Assembly (NCBI RefSeq): GCF_030867095.1
Contig: NC_081824.1
Location: forward strand, 136,367,433-136,431,432
Source of the DNA: Alligator mississippiensis
Lineage: Eukaryota > Chordata > Crocodylia > Alligatoridae
Reading direction: 5' to 3'
Length of the DNA: 64,000 bases
Position 1 is the first letter of the stretch. Every line of letters begins with the position of its first letter. Shown here one piece after another: positions 35,011 to 47,400 of this stretch. A model generated the notes under the pieces. That model made no database searches. It saw only the letters and a list, made by a program, of their open reading frames with translations, and was not told the origin of the DNA. A program made the translations under genes and the position numbers.

Positions 35011-36594
35011 GAAAAGCATGCAGAAAGCATGCAAAGAGGACTAAAAATAGACTGCTTATTTAGAAGGGTCTTAATCATTTGACTGCAAAAATATCAGAGA
35101 AATAAAAATCAGTGTGAAGTGTTTCTTAGTTTATTTCAAAGAAAAATGTCTGTGGGGGGTTTCTGTGCTGCTTGCTACTAAAAAGTAGCAATACCATGTA
35201 TGCTTTTTTATTTAATTCCCTTCAAGCCTGATCCTGCTCCCACTTTGATTGAACCCCTTAGTGGTATTCTTTCTGAATAAACAGAGGACAATATGAAAGT
35301 TTATCTCCATTAAAATGAAAACATTATTTTGGTAGAAAGAAATAATTAAATGTTCTGGTTCTTCATAAAATACATAAGAAAATGCTGTATAGAAATAGAA
35401 TCCAATCTTAGAAGATCTTGTTATGCTAAGTTATCTGTATTTCTAATAAACATATTTCTGTCAATCAGATATGCTCTTCCACATTTCTAAGCTCAATTCC
35501 TGGCCTAACAACAGTCCTGAATGACAGCGCATAGGTGCAATAAGAATATTAAATGGTCCTCAATTAAAAGGAGGCATTATTCCCCGAGGTGCCATTTTAC
35601 CAAGCTAGCAGGAGCTAAAACCATTACAGAGGCAGCATGCTCAGTTCCTGGGTGAATGGAGTGCCTTCTGTTGCTCAGCAGCATTTTTCTGATTAAGTTG
35701 GGCTCTGGAAGGACAGTTCTCATTCATGTCAAGAAGAAAACGCTCTGGTCAGTGCAAGTAGCCACATTACCCTTTTTGTATTTCATATTGCTAATGGCAG
35801 AGTTCAAGGCACGAGTTTATTTGGGAACATTTGCACTACCTACAATATGCTCTTAGAACTGCTGGAGAAAGTGGTTGTATCATTTTAAAGTGATATTATG
35901 CTTCTGTGGACTTAAGCATTTGGCCTTGTGCCTCGCCTAACACTCAGAATATACGGATAACTGGATGAGAATTACATAAGTGTACAGTTTTTAGTATGGA
36001 TAACAGGCAACGCTTCAAATTGTAACACTCTAACCTCAGACTAGCATAAATAACAAACGTGCAATTTTGCTTTACTGGAAATGTTCATTTGGAGTCCTTG
36101 AAACAAAGCCGAGTTTGAAACACCAGAACCCCTCTACTGAACTGCAGCCTTGAATAATTTGATGATACATCTTTTATTCTTTCATATTCTTCAGTTTCTC
36201 TCTTGATTTTTGTATTTGAGTTTTGTATCCATTGCAGTTTGGGCAGAAGAATCATTTAAGCTTTCCTTTGCATCTCTCTTGCTTGAACTGCTCAGGAGAC
36301 CACACTTTGAAATGATAAGAGGTTTTGTAGACTCTATAAATATGGCTTGGGTCCCTGTAGGTTTAAGCTAAAAAGACACAAGTTTAGCTCAACCATTAAA
36401 GAGTTTGTTTGAAAAGCTTACAGAACTTAGTGCTTTTCCCACCAATGCTCAATAGCCATTTTCTACTTAAATATTGCAAAATGGGTTTTATTGAGAAAAC
36501 TATTTTATTATTCTCTCATGTTATAATTGTATGCCATAATTGTATGTATGTAGAATTATGTAAACATATATAATATAGAATATATACTATTAGA
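35011..36594. other. AT-rich intergenic stretch
   Basis: No gene or clear repeat is recognised. Confidence 0.55.
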
Positions 36595-36690
36595 GCATAT
36601 ATTATATCATATATGTGTGTATATCTGTGTGTATGTGTGTGCGTGTGTGCATGTGTGTGTGTGTGCATGTGCACACACACATGTGCATCC
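36595..36690. repeat. TA/TG microsatellite
   Basis: A run of TATATAT changes into TGTGTGTGTATG and then into a GTGTGCATGTGCACACACAC block that is self-complementary at its end. It is imperfect. Confidence 0.8.
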
Positions 36691-36900
36691 CCCCTCCCCC
36701 AAGTAAAACCTGGGGATGTTACAATTGAAATAAAAACTGAATGAGAGATTATTAGGGGGAGCAGTATAAATCATAGATCCAAAATAATCAGGGTAGGAAT
36801 ATTTATTTCTTTCCTTCTTTTTTGTTATGCTTTCCATACAAAAAGAGCCTTTTTCTGCTATAACTTTGTCAGCAAAGCCAGTGAGCCAACTAATAAGGCA

Positions 36901-37120
36901 TGGGCACACACAATTTTTGGATGGTTTAAACATGGCTTAAAACTAAAGTGCACAGATGTCAAACAAGCTTTAGTTAAAGTGCTCCTGTCATCATTTTGAA
37001 GCGCAGGATGCTGAATACATGAGATGCTGCAGGTGTTTTAATTAGAGCGGCTCCCAAGAGCTGCTGTAATTAAAATGCCCCCATTATTCCCCACCCTGGA
37101 GCATGTGTAAAGATACCCCT
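36901..37120 (+). mobile_element. Multi-hairpin MITE, copy 3
   Basis: It shares TTTAGTTAAAGTGC, CATTTTGAAGCGCAGGATGC, ATGAGATGCTGCAG, TTTTAATTAGAGCGGCTC and CCCTGGAGCATGTGTAAA with the copy at 30.1 kb in the same orientation. It lacks the central palindromes. Confidence 0.6.
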
Positions 37121-37889
37121 ACTTCCCCCTGCTGTTTACACTGCTTGTTCAGTAAAAGTTATCTTTCTAACAACCAACTGTGTCTTTACTCCCTTATTTT
37201 GTACTTGACCACAGCCCCTCATCATGCCCCCACACCCCTGGGAACCAAACAGAGTGGGTCCAAGCACTGTCCCTCTTCTCCCACCCCCACCCACCATGCC
37301 TCCAAGTCAGGCAAGCACACTGCAGACTCTGATCATTTGTAGGCTTTTGAAGTTTAGCAAACTCATATTTAGGAAATGAGAGAAAACAGAAAAGTGAAAA
37401 TGCTCTCAGCCCCAGTTCACCCACCCCCTAGGATCCTCAAGCATGAGTCCAAGCACCCCCCACTTCCCAAATCAACCAACCAGCCAACCATTGTGAGGCA
37501 TGCTGGGCTGGACGCTTACTTTCACCTCCTCCTGTTGGAGCCACAGCACTTCATACAATTGTGAACTGGATCCCAATCTGTGACATTTTGGAATGGTTCA
37601 GTTGTTTTGTATCTCTGCACCCTTTGGTTACTCTTCTGCCAGCACAGGTGAATCTCTAGAAGGGGTTTTGATAAAATAGCCAGACTAGACAACATTGCTA
37701 AACCAGCAAAAACTTTTAAGTGTGGCTCTGGCCTAAGAAGAAGAAAGGGACTGGGGAATAAAGAAGAAAGAGGAAGTGAAATGTTAAGGGACAAGGGAGA
37801 TAGTAAGATGCAAGAAGGAACATAGAACTAAGTAGGACCTCTTGAATCTTTGAGTCAAGTCATTTCCTTTTGCAGACATAGGCAACTAT
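37121..37889. other. Intergenic spacer
   Basis: I see nothing identifiable; C-rich words at 37200-37480 give only short chance frames. Confidence 0.5.
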
Positions 37890-39312
37890 GAGAGAACTTA
37901 TGGAGGTTAGGTGAAGTCCCATAAAACTGTAAAAGGGCAAATATAATGCCAATCTTTAAAAAAGGAGGAACAAGGAAGACCCAGAGAATTATTGATGGGT
38001 CAGTCTAACCTCAATACCTAGAATAATATGGAAGCATGTCAAGGAATCTATTTCCAAATATCTAAACACCTTATTTCCAAGATAATGGGGTAATAAGGAA
38101 CAACCAACATGCATTAGGCATGAGCAATTCATGCTTAACCATCCTGATTTTCTTCTAAGACAAAAAGTTGGATGAGGTGGGGAGGGGATGGAACAGTAAT
38201 ACGATACACCTAGGCTTTAGCAAGGTTTGTGATACTGTCTCCCATTACATTCTCATATGTAAACTAAGGAAATACAGTCTAGATTAAAGTCCTATAAGGT
38301 GGATGAAAAACTAGCTGGATCATCATGCTTAGAGGGAAGTTGTCAATGGCTCAACATCCAACAGGGAGGAGCTATCAAGTGAGGTTCCCCAGGGATCTTT
38401 TCTGCATCTGATACTGTTTAATATCTTCATTAGTGTCTTGAAGGATGGAATTGAGTGCACATTTAGTAAATTTGCAGGTGAAATTAAGTTCAGTGAAGTA
38501 GCAGCTACTTTGGAGGATAGGATTAGAATTCAAAATGACCTTGATAAATTGTAGAAATGGTCTGAAATAAATTCTGTAAGGAAAAGTTCAAAGTAGTAAA
38601 ACAATCAAATGCACAATTACAAACTGTGGAACAACTGGATACACTACAGTAGTGCAGAAAAGGTCCTTAGGGTTATAGTGGAAAGCAAGCTGAATATTTA
38701 TTTGTTTGTTTGTTTGTTTCTTTATTAGATGTATACCCTGCCCTATCCAAAAGGCTCAGACTGGTTTATGAGTCAACAGTGTACTGTTGTTTCAAAAAAG
38801 CCAATAGGATGCAAGATATATGAATAGGAGTATTGCATGCAGGTCACAGGAAGATATTCTTCCACTCTATTTAACACTGGTGATGCCCCACCTGGGTACT
38901 GTGCTTCAGTTAAGAAAGGGACAAATTGGTAAGATTTCAGAAGAGAACATAAAAAATTATTAGTAGTCCAGAAAACATGCAGGAAAAATTGAGTGAATTG
39001 GGATTATTTAGTCTACAGAAGAGAACAGAGGGGCAGGAATCTAATAACAATCTTCAAATACAAAAATGGTTTTTATAAAGAGGATGGTGATAGACTCTTC
39101 TCTGTGTCCACTGGGTACAGGATAAGAAGTCATGGACTTCAATTACAAAATTCAAAATGTATTTTGGATATTAGGAAAAGTTTAGAAACAGATTAGCTAG
39201 GGATATTGTATAATCTGGGTCACTGAAAGTTTTTAAGAGTCAGTTAGATAAAGACATAGCTAGGATGATTTAAATAGGGATGATAATGCCTTGAGTGGGG
39301 ACTTGGACTAAA
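37890..39312 (+). mobile_element. Old CR1 LINE (continues at 41258-41303)
   Basis: It is a strongly decayed CR1. The RT wording is visible only in pieces: GGGCAAATATAATGCCAATC (start of the IFKKG motif), AACCAACATGCATTAGGCAT (NQHAxG), TTTGTGATACTGTCTCCCAT (FDTVSH) and GAGGTTCCCCAGGGATC (VPQG). It ends at GGACTTGGACTAAA (39312) because a young CR1 follows. Its true 3' end TGACCTCCTGAGGTTCC lies after that insertion. A SINE tail sits inside at 38697-38767. Many stops are present. Confidence 0.8.
38697..38767 (-). mobile_element. SINE/LINE 3'-tail insertion in the old CR1
   Basis: This 71-bp insert starts with a (TTTG)n run and reads, on the minus strand, GTCTGAGCCTTTTGGATAGG and then GGTATACATCTAATAAAG. 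It interrupts CR1 wording cleanly (AAGCTGAATAT before, ATGAGTCAACAGTGT after). The same tail occurs on the plus strand at 55738-55796. I do not assign a named family. Confidence 0.6.
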
Positions 39313-41257
39313 GGGGAGCACATAAAAAGTGGAAACAAGGTGAGATCACTAAAGATGAATATACCTCCTCTGCTCGTGCTTGTAGGGAGGCAGTTAGGCG
39401 GGCCAAAGCTACCATGGAGCTGAGGATGGCAACCCAAGTAAAAGACAACAAGAAATTGTTTTTTAGATATATTGGGAGTAAAAGGAAGGCCCAGGGAGGA
39501 ATAGGACCGCGGCTAAATGGGCAGAAACAATCGGTGACAGACGGGGGGACAAGGCTGAACTCCTCAACGAGTTCTTTGCCTCAGTGTTCCTAAGTGAGGG
39601 GCATGACAAGTCTCTCCCTGGGGTTGTAGAGAGGCAGCAGCAAGGCGCCAGACTTCCATACGTAAATCCTGAGGTGGTGCAGAGTCATTTGGATGAACTG
39701 GATGCCTTTAAGTCGGCAGGCCCAGATGAGCTCCATCCGAGGGTGCTGAAGGCACTGGCCGACATCATTGCAGAGCCACTGGTGGGAATATTCGAACGCT
39801 CATGGCGCACGGGCCAAGTCCCGGAGGACTGGAAAAGGGCTAACGTGGTCCCCATTTTCAAAAAGGGGAGGAAGGAGGACCCGGGCAACTATAGGCCGGT
39901 CAGTCTCACCTCCATCCTTGGTAAAGTCTTTGAAAAAATTATCAAGGCTCACATTTGTGAGAGCCCGGCAGGGCAAATTATGCTGAGGGGAAACCAGCAC
40001 GGGTTTGTGGCGGGCAGATCGTGCCTGACCAATCTAGTCTCTTTCTATGACCAGGTTACGAAACGCCTGGACACAGGAGGAGGGGTGGATGTCGTATACT
40101 TAGACTTCAGGTAGGCCTTCGATACGGTATCCCACCCCATACTGGTGAACAAGCTAAGAGGCTGTGACGTGGATGACTACACAGTCCGGTGGGTGGCAAA
40201 TTGGCTAGAGGGTCGCACCCAAAGAGTCGTGGTGGATGGGTCGGTCTCGACCTGGAAGGGTGTGGGCAGTGGGGTCCCGCAGGGCTCGGTCCTTGGACCG
40301 ATACTCTTTAATGTCTTCATCAGTGACTTGGACGAGGGAGTCAAATGTACTCTGTCCAAGTTTGCAGATGACACAAAGCTATGGGGAGAAGTGGACACGC
40401 TGGAGGGCAGGGAACAGCTGCAGGCAGACCTGGATAGGTTGGACAAGTGGGCAGAAAACAACAGGATGCAGTTCAACAAGGAGAAATGCAAAGTGCTGCA
40501 CCTAGGGAGGAAAAATGTCCAGCACACCTACAGCCTAGGGAATGACCTGCTGGGTGGCACAGAGGTGGAAAGGGATCTTGGAGTCCTAGTGGACTCCAAG
40601 ATGAACATGAGCCGGCAGTGTGACGAAGCCATCAGAAAAGCCAATGGCACTTTATCGTGCATCAGCAGATGCATGACGAATAGGTCCAGGGAGGTGATAC
40701 TTCCCCTCTATCGGGCGCTGGTGAGACCGCAGTTGGAGTACTGCGTGCAATTCTGGGCGCCACACTTCAAGAAGGATGCGGATAACCTGGAGAGGGTCCA
40801 GAGAAGGGCAACTCGTATGGTCAAGGGCCTGCAGACCAAGCCCTATGAGGAGAGACTAGAGAAACTGGATCTTTTCAGCCTCCGCAAGAGAAGGTTGAGA
40901 GGCGACCTTGTGGCTGCCTATAAGTTCATCACGGGGGCACAGAAGGGAATTGGTGAGGTTTTATTCACCAAGGCACCCCTGGGGGTTACAAGAAATAATG
41001 GCCACAAGCTAGCAGAGAGCAGATTTAGATTGGACATTAGGAAGAACTTCTTCACAGTTTGAGTGGCCAAGGTCTGGAATGGGCTCCCAAGGGAGGTGGT
41101 GCTCTCCCCCACCCTGGGGGTCTTCAAGAGGAGGTTAGATGAGTATCTAGCTGGGGTCATCTAGACCCAGCACTCTTTCCTGCTTATGCAGGGGGTCGGA
41201 CTCGATGATCTATTGAGGTCCCTTCCGACCCTAACATCTATGAATCTATGAATCTAT
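39313..41257 (+). mobile_element. Young CR1 LINE, nearly open RT
   Basis: This copy is truncated between the endonuclease and RT domains. The readable frame runs from SARACREAVRRAKATMELR through KSAGPDELHPRVLKAL, ANVVPIFKKGRKEDPGNYRP, GNQHGFVAGRSCLTNLVSFY, FDTVSH, GVPQGSVLGPILFNVFISDL and KFADDTKLWGEV, and ends LPREVVLSPTLGVFKRRLDE. Two stops interrupt the RT region: TAG at 40112-40114 in place of a Lys codon, and TGA at 41060-41062. The 3' tail is ATCTATGAATCTATGAATCT. It is the best-preserved LINE of the window, inserted in the old CR1. Confidence 0.93.
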
Positions 41258-41303
41258 AAATGACCTCCTGAGGTTCCTTTCAGCTATATTTATTTATGAT
41301 TCT
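41258..41303 (+). mobile_element. 3' end of the old CR1, displaced by the young CR1
   Basis: TGACCTCCTGAGGTTCCTTT followed by ATGATTCTG is the usual CR1 3' end and is the missing end of the copy that stops at 39312. A four-base TAAA is shared at the junction. Confidence 0.75.
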
Positions 41304-43684
41304 GCCATATAATCCCTTTCATAATGGTATCAAACTCCATCTTAAAACTGGTTACTGCATGCCTCCTGCTACCCTACTACCTCCCAGAACCTCACTCCTA
41401 TGAGTTTAAAAGCTTTGAATTTTCACCTTTAATTTTTTTTTGGCCATTTTATACCCATTTGTTTTTGTGCAAACGTAGCTGTTTAGCTTAAACAGCTCTT
41501 CACTCTCCCTGGTGTTAAACCCCTGATATGCTTGAGTGTGATTATGTCCCTTCTCCGTCTTTGTTTTGCTACACTAAACAAGCCAAATTAATTTGGCCTT
41601 CTTTCATAGTCTTCTTTCATCCTCACCCCAAGTGTAATTCAACATCCTATTTCCTTTCTGCTGAATTCTAGAAAGCAATAAGTCAGGTTTCTGTTCATTG
41701 TGATGACATTATCCCATCTTAGTCCTCCAAAAGGTCATCAACAAAAAACATAGTATTTCAGAGCTGATCATCCTAATGTAAAAATCCAGTGGAAAAATAG
41801 GTTGCTTAAAAACAACAACATCAAAGCAGTTTCTCTCTCTCATAAAAAAGCAATAACAGGTGCAAATACAATTTTCCTCTGCAGTTCACCTTTACCCTGA
41901 AACAAGGGCAAATCATCTTTCTTGCCCATATTTATTTATTTATTTATTTTAAATGAAATTGGTGGGGATTTTTAATACTAAGGCCCTGTGCCTACAAATA
42001 TATAAATATGTATACAATTTTACATGTTAGTAACCTCATTCAAGTAAAGTTATGTGTGTGCTTTATTTTTCTATAGAAATAAGGCTGAAGCAAGGACTTA
42101 CGTTCATGTGAATTCTATGTTGACTTCTATGACAAAGTATATCAGGGAGAACATGAATGGCTGAAGGCCCATCTGTGATCATCTGGGGCTGGTTCTCACA
42201 AGCTCTCCTCTGGTTCTGAAGATCACAGTGATCTCCTAGGTCTTCATGTCCCAAATGACTGCCAGCATCTGAACCTTGAACCTGGTAAAAAATTGTGAGA
42301 AAATCCATGTCTTCAACTGCACCAGTGGTCTACTTGTTCCCCAAGATTTCAGTCTTTTCTGATACTTAGAAGGCAATGTAGATCAAACTGCCCTTATCCT
42401 TGGGCAAGCATGGGACAACTACTGTATTGCAGGCACAGCTATTATCTTTGGTAGCAGATATGTTCAGAGGATGCTGGGTTTCTTACCTGTTCTTTTTGAA
42501 AAGACAATACTTCCACATTAAAAAAAAAGAAGTACGCACAGTTACACACAGGCAAAAGTGTTTGGATACCTGCTTCCATGCCCTATGGTATTAACTGCAT
42601 TTTCATGGTCTCTTTTAATGGAACCTGGGTTCAGTTTCCCTTATTTCTAGGTTACTTTTTAAAATGTGAGGGTCATGTGATGAGGGAGCATCTCCTGAAA
42701 ACCAGGTCTCCTGGGAAGTATGAGGATAGGCTGTGGTCTCTTAGTGGGGATAGGTGGTAAAGGGGGGAGGTGTAGAAGTGGGCTAGGGATGACAACGCTG
42801 GGAGGAAGTTGGAGAAATTACAGGAAGGCTGTGAACTTTTGTAGAGGAGGCGCATGAGAATGTCACCCTCTGTGCCTTTGGAGATGAGTTTGTTGCCGTA
42901 TTGGTAAAGGATAAAGAAGAACTATGGAGAAAATGTGGGGTTGGGAGGGACTTAAACTGCAGCCTATGGATGGGTGAAGATTTTAATTCCCTGGACAGAA
43001 AGAAAGATGATGAATACCCCTTTAAGAAGGGATTTATAGGTAAGATAATTCTGGCCTTATTTGGAATTGTTATTTATACTTCACAAGGTGTGAACTCTTA
43101 CTTAGTTGAAGGGCCAATTCAACTCAGTGCTTGCAAAGTACTGAAGTCCCTGGTCTAAGAGAACGTGTCAGGTGACCATGTAAGTCATTATTTCATGTAC
43201 AGACAAATGAAGAAATGCAATGGCATGCACAAGTACTCTAGACACTAAGAATAAATCTTTATCTCTAAGAGTCAGATTTTACTCTGTCTTTTGACAGGTA
43301 TGCATTGTGGGGAGGGTGCAAAAGAGATCTTAGTCTTTTTTCTTACCTACATAGAAGCCAGGCAAAGTTATAATCCCAGATGTGCTTAGGAGGGCTTTAT
43401 CCATCAGTCCAAGCCAGTATCTAGAGTAGGTTATAGAACCCATGTTGCACCCCATAAAAGGCTTGTTGCAGTGAGTCCATTCCACCAACACTGGGAGCTA
43501 TAAGAGCCATTTGGTTCCATAGCAGAGTTTCCTTGGGGGCAGAGATTCCATACAGGACTCCAAAATTGTAAGCCACAAATTACTTTTGGTAGTAAATAGG
43601 TGTTTAATTGATTCCTTCCATCATGTAATAGAATTCAGACAGTAACTGTAGCCATATAATATTTGTTTCTGATCCTGTCAGACC
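41304..43684. other. AT-rich intergenic stretch
   Basis: A (TTTA)n run sits at about 41930-41950 and an A-run at 42521-42528. I see no gene and no other recognisable repeat. Confidence 0.55.
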
Positions 43685-43925
43685 TTCCACACCAAGCAGT
43701 GTGGGCTGGGTTCATATTTGAAAGGGAGACTGCCAAGAAACAACTTGATAAGGCAGGAATGTGTAGTATTGATTCAACATGTGGCATTTTTCCTCCTGAG
43801 TCTCTGCTGCAGCAATGTACCAATATGGCACAAATGGACACTGTTGCTGGCATCATGGTTTTGTGGGGGGAGAACTAAAACCAAAATCCTGATCATGCAT
43901 GATCATTAAAGATCTTTGGATCCTT
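43685..43925 (+). mobile_element. 5S rRNA-derived SINE (SINE3 type)
   Basis: The segment GCTGGGTTCATATTTGAAAG followed by GGAGACTGCC aligns with the 3' half of 5S rRNA (CTGGTTAGTACTTGGATGGG, then AGACCGCC), which carries the internal pol III promoter. The body then runs to AAACCAAAATCCTGATCATG and CATGATCATTAAAGATC. That tail is familiar from reptile SINE families. No coding capacity. Confidence 0.55.
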
Positions 43926-46664
43926 ATTCTGTGTTATTGTCAGTCTCCTTGACCTTGGAATCACAACATTCCAACAGGTAAAATTAAATTTATAATGCTT
44001 TCCCATAAATCTATATAAAAAATGTCTTTCTTTCTTGGACTCAGGACAACTAAGGCAGACCGATTTTCAGGCAAAGGAACTCAAAGGAAAAACAGTACCA
44101 ACAGGTTGTTAACAGACTTCTCAGAAACATTTCTAAAATAGTATTAATAGCAGGTATAAAGAAAATACAGAATGATCTGATAGGAAGGTCTTATGGACAC
44201 TCCTCTGGGGTAGCCTCTCAAGTAACTTGTTGCTTTGTCAATCATTCACGAGTAATTTTTCAATACCAAATACACTATTAAATCCATTATATTATTCTGC
44301 CTTATCATTTAGCAAATTGCTGTCTGGGACTAGGATTATTGCATTGTAGAGAGGAATTAATTAGAGTCTAGGGAGGAAAGAAGTCAATATTTTCTTGTTT
44401 TTTTTCTAGAACTACCATGTTTAACTGTAGAAATGCTTTACAGTGAGAGTTATGTGCTTATGAAATGAACCTGCTTGATAACCCCAGAGACAGAAGTCCT
44501 CAATATAGTCACAAAAGTAGTATAAGGGTAGCAGTACTACAAACTTGCCTCTGTGCCTTGACCATGCTCCCTTTACTATACCTGACTTAGTGTTGATTGA
44601 GAATGACTGAGAAATATTTATCTCTATTGACAGGCCTACAGGGAATTAAGAGATGGCCATTACCTACTAGTGCTACTAGTAATATAGGCTGCTACTTCAG
44701 TTTTTGCTAAAGTGAGAAGGACTTATGCTTTGGAAACAGTAGTCTGTGTTCTGGTTTTTGCTGCTCTTTTGTGTTCGAGTGATTTTGTACAGCGATCTCT
44801 TTTCAGAACATGAATTTATCGTATTGGTAAGATCACCTATTGGGGTGAAAAAGTAATTAATTCTCCATTCCCCTTCAGTTCTCAGAGTTTAACAATTGCA
44901 ATAGCGGTAGTTCTTGTGAAGTGTATACCTTGGAGGTTATCAACTTATGCCATAGAGTCTGATGAAGAGCTAACAGATCATTACAACTTTTGCTAATGAT
45001 TAAAGACCCAGCTACAAAAAGTTGAGCAAAGGGACCTGTTTGCAGTTCTCCCCTGACCTGGTTACAGCATGGTTAAAATACTAAAAGAGGACCTACTACC
45101 ATTGCACACCAGGTTAGGACCTTCTTTATTTTTCTTTTTCTGTCAATATTTTTGTGATGTTGTTGCTGTAGTATCTGCATATCTGGTATACCTACATAAA
45201 TTAAGCCTTATGATAGCTCATAAATTAGGAGTTGGGGATAGGTCTGTCCAAAGGCACAGAGAAGACAAGTGACCTTTCCAAGATGACAACAAAATAACCC
45301 TTGTACCCCCAGTCTCTTGTTACCTGGTGATCCAATCGTGGGGCCATTCTTTTTGTTTTAGAGATGAGCATGGTGTTGCTTGTATAATTATATAGTGGTA
45401 AATTTAAAACAAAGGGAGCAACTAATGACAATTAGAGATTTATGGTATCAACGGAACAAAAAAAGTTATAACTATCTGAGATACATAGCACACCAGGCTT
45501 CATGTCTAGCACTCTTAGACTATATGGATCACTTTGAGAGGTGGGAGTTCAAGACTTTTTAAAAACTTTTTTATTTGTGTATACTTTCTGATAGGATTCT
45601 CCAGTCATTCATTTGATTTCCTGGTAGCTAGCCTTCTAAATCCAGAAGAGAAAAAACTAGAGCACCTTGCTGGTCTGGTAGCATTGGACTTTGATGGTCA
45701 TGTCATATGCCGGAAGTTGAGAACCCAAGCCCTTGAAGAGCTTTGGTGAGTGGCGTGAAAATGGTTGTCTCTTTTCAGTTTACAAAAGGTAGTATACGAG
45801 TATGTTATGACTGTGACTGTCATTGCCTGGAATAGCAGACCTGGACTCAACAACCAAGTCCTGGCTTTAGGTGGTCTTTTTTTTGTTTCTGATTACTGAT
45901 TTCTCTTCCTTCCCTTCAGCTAATATGTTTGGCTCTTTTTTATATTCTGGCTTTCTTTTGCTATGGAAGTGGCATACGCTTACAGCCTGGTGTCAGATGA
46001 CAGTTCAGTTTCTGTCTACACTATGAATTTTAAACAGGGTGCTACTAAAAAGTCCTGCTTTTATGGCTTAGAAGGCCATAACATGGACACTGACCTACCA
46101 GTCTAGAGGTAAAAGGCTCCATATTCTATTACTAACTCCATAGCCTTTATTGACAACGTTATTCTTTAAGTGCAAAAGGTTATCTTCAGCAGTCATACTC
46201 TGTAGTGTTTCTTTCTCACAAAGGGAAGCAAAAGGGAAGAAAAGGGAAGGGATTGTCTTCTCACAGAGGAATCAAGATATTGATAGGACCTGCTGAAAGA
46301 GAAATACTGGCTGTGAGGGAAGTGCCCAAAGGAAGAACTGATTAGTGATACCATATACTCTCTTGTTATCATGATTCTTTTGTCTCTGTGGGCGTAGCTT
46401 AGAACAAAAATAACTCTCACATTTTCCTTCAAACATTCCCTGAAACAGTGGTTCCCAGTGTGGCAAACTATCAAGCTAAAACCTCTGCTTTGCTATCCAG
46501 TGATTAATAATGCTTGTGGTGGCTTTTGGATTGTTCTAAGTCATAGCATCTCAATTGCCAGCAGTCTGAGAAGAGTGGGTTAAAGCTCACACAACTGAAG
46601 GGGAGATGAGGGGAAGAGATACACAAAGGTAGGGTTACAGAGTTGCCCATATATGTGTTTTTAT
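43926..46664. other. Intergenic stretch, nothing identified
   Basis: AT-rich DNA without recognisable genes or repeat ends; short open frames show no domain. Confidence 0.55.
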
Positions 46665-46775
46665 TCAAGAGGCAAGGATATCTTGGGGTGCTTTTATTGG
46701 ATCAACTTGGGTAAAGTTAGACAAGCTTTTGAATGCAAGACATTTTGCCTCAGGTATCTAATCATTGGGAGCCAG
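46665..46775 (-). mobile_element. Old Penelope-like 3'-end relic
   Basis: GATATCTTGGGGTGCTTTTA, then TTGGATCAACTTGG, ACAAGCTTTTGAATGCAAGA and TTGCCTCAGG, matches in order and spacing the 3' block of the Penelope element at 15.9 kb (GATATCTTTTATTAGACCAA, CAAGCTTTCGGGTTCAAAAA, CTTCATCAGG). It is more decayed and lies in the same orientation. Confidence 0.55.
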
Positions 46776-46837
46776 ATGCAGCATAGTGAAAAACTTTTAG
46801 GGGCAGTGTTTGGTATCTTCCATGCTGTGATACTGCA

Positions 46838-46876
46838 AGAGCGGTGGTGTAGCTGTGATGGCTACACCACCACTCT
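46838..46876. repeat. Hairpin, 16-bp arms
   Basis: 46838-46853 (AGAGCGGTGGTGTAGC) pairs with 46861-46876 with one mismatch around a 7-base loop; the pairing extends outward about four bases with one further mismatch. Probably the core of a small MITE. Confidence 0.6.
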
Positions 46877-47129
46877 TACACTACTGTAACGTGATTTTAT
46901 TCAGTTATGTTAAGATCGGTGGCTTGCTTAAAGTTTTGACCATTGGCATCAGGGTTGCAACTTTCATTGTTTTTTTTTAAAGTAAGTTTCTACCTTTCAT
47001 GCCAGTAGAGAAAGAGTTGAAAATATGAATCCTAAATGCCTCAGTCGTCCAGTGGCAAAGCAGTGTTGTGTGATGACACCAGACAAGAATTTGAGCCTCC
47101 GCACTGGTCTCATGTCCAAAGGCTGTACC

Positions 47130-47400
47130 TAATTAACATAATAGGAAAGGGCTGTAAAGGACCTCAGAAGGGCCCTTCTAGTCCAGCTCAAGTCCATCGC
47201 AAGGTCCTCTAGCTCATGTCCATCACGAAGTCATCCTGGTCCAGCCTCCTGCTCAAATCTATCTAGTTCTTCAAAGTCCCTTAGCTTATGTCCACCATCA
47301 AGTCACCTAGTCCAGCCTTCTACTCAACTGACCCAGCTGTGAGCCACCCAGTTGCCTGAGCTGAGGAATCCAAGGCTTCGGCCCATCACGTTAACCACAT
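47130..47400 (-). repeat. CR1-tail-like block with repeated TAGTCCAG words
   Basis: GGAAAGGGCTGTAAAGGACC followed by TCTAGTCCAG resembles a reversed CR1 3' end. Imperfect repeats of AAGTCxxCTAGTCCAGCCT follow at intervals of about 40-60 bp. Assignment is weak. Confidence 0.35.

Noticed and set aside
45534-45749. 71-codon frame with an exon-like piece followed by GTGAGT
   Set aside because: No family resemblance and no convincing acceptor; isolated in the intergenic region.
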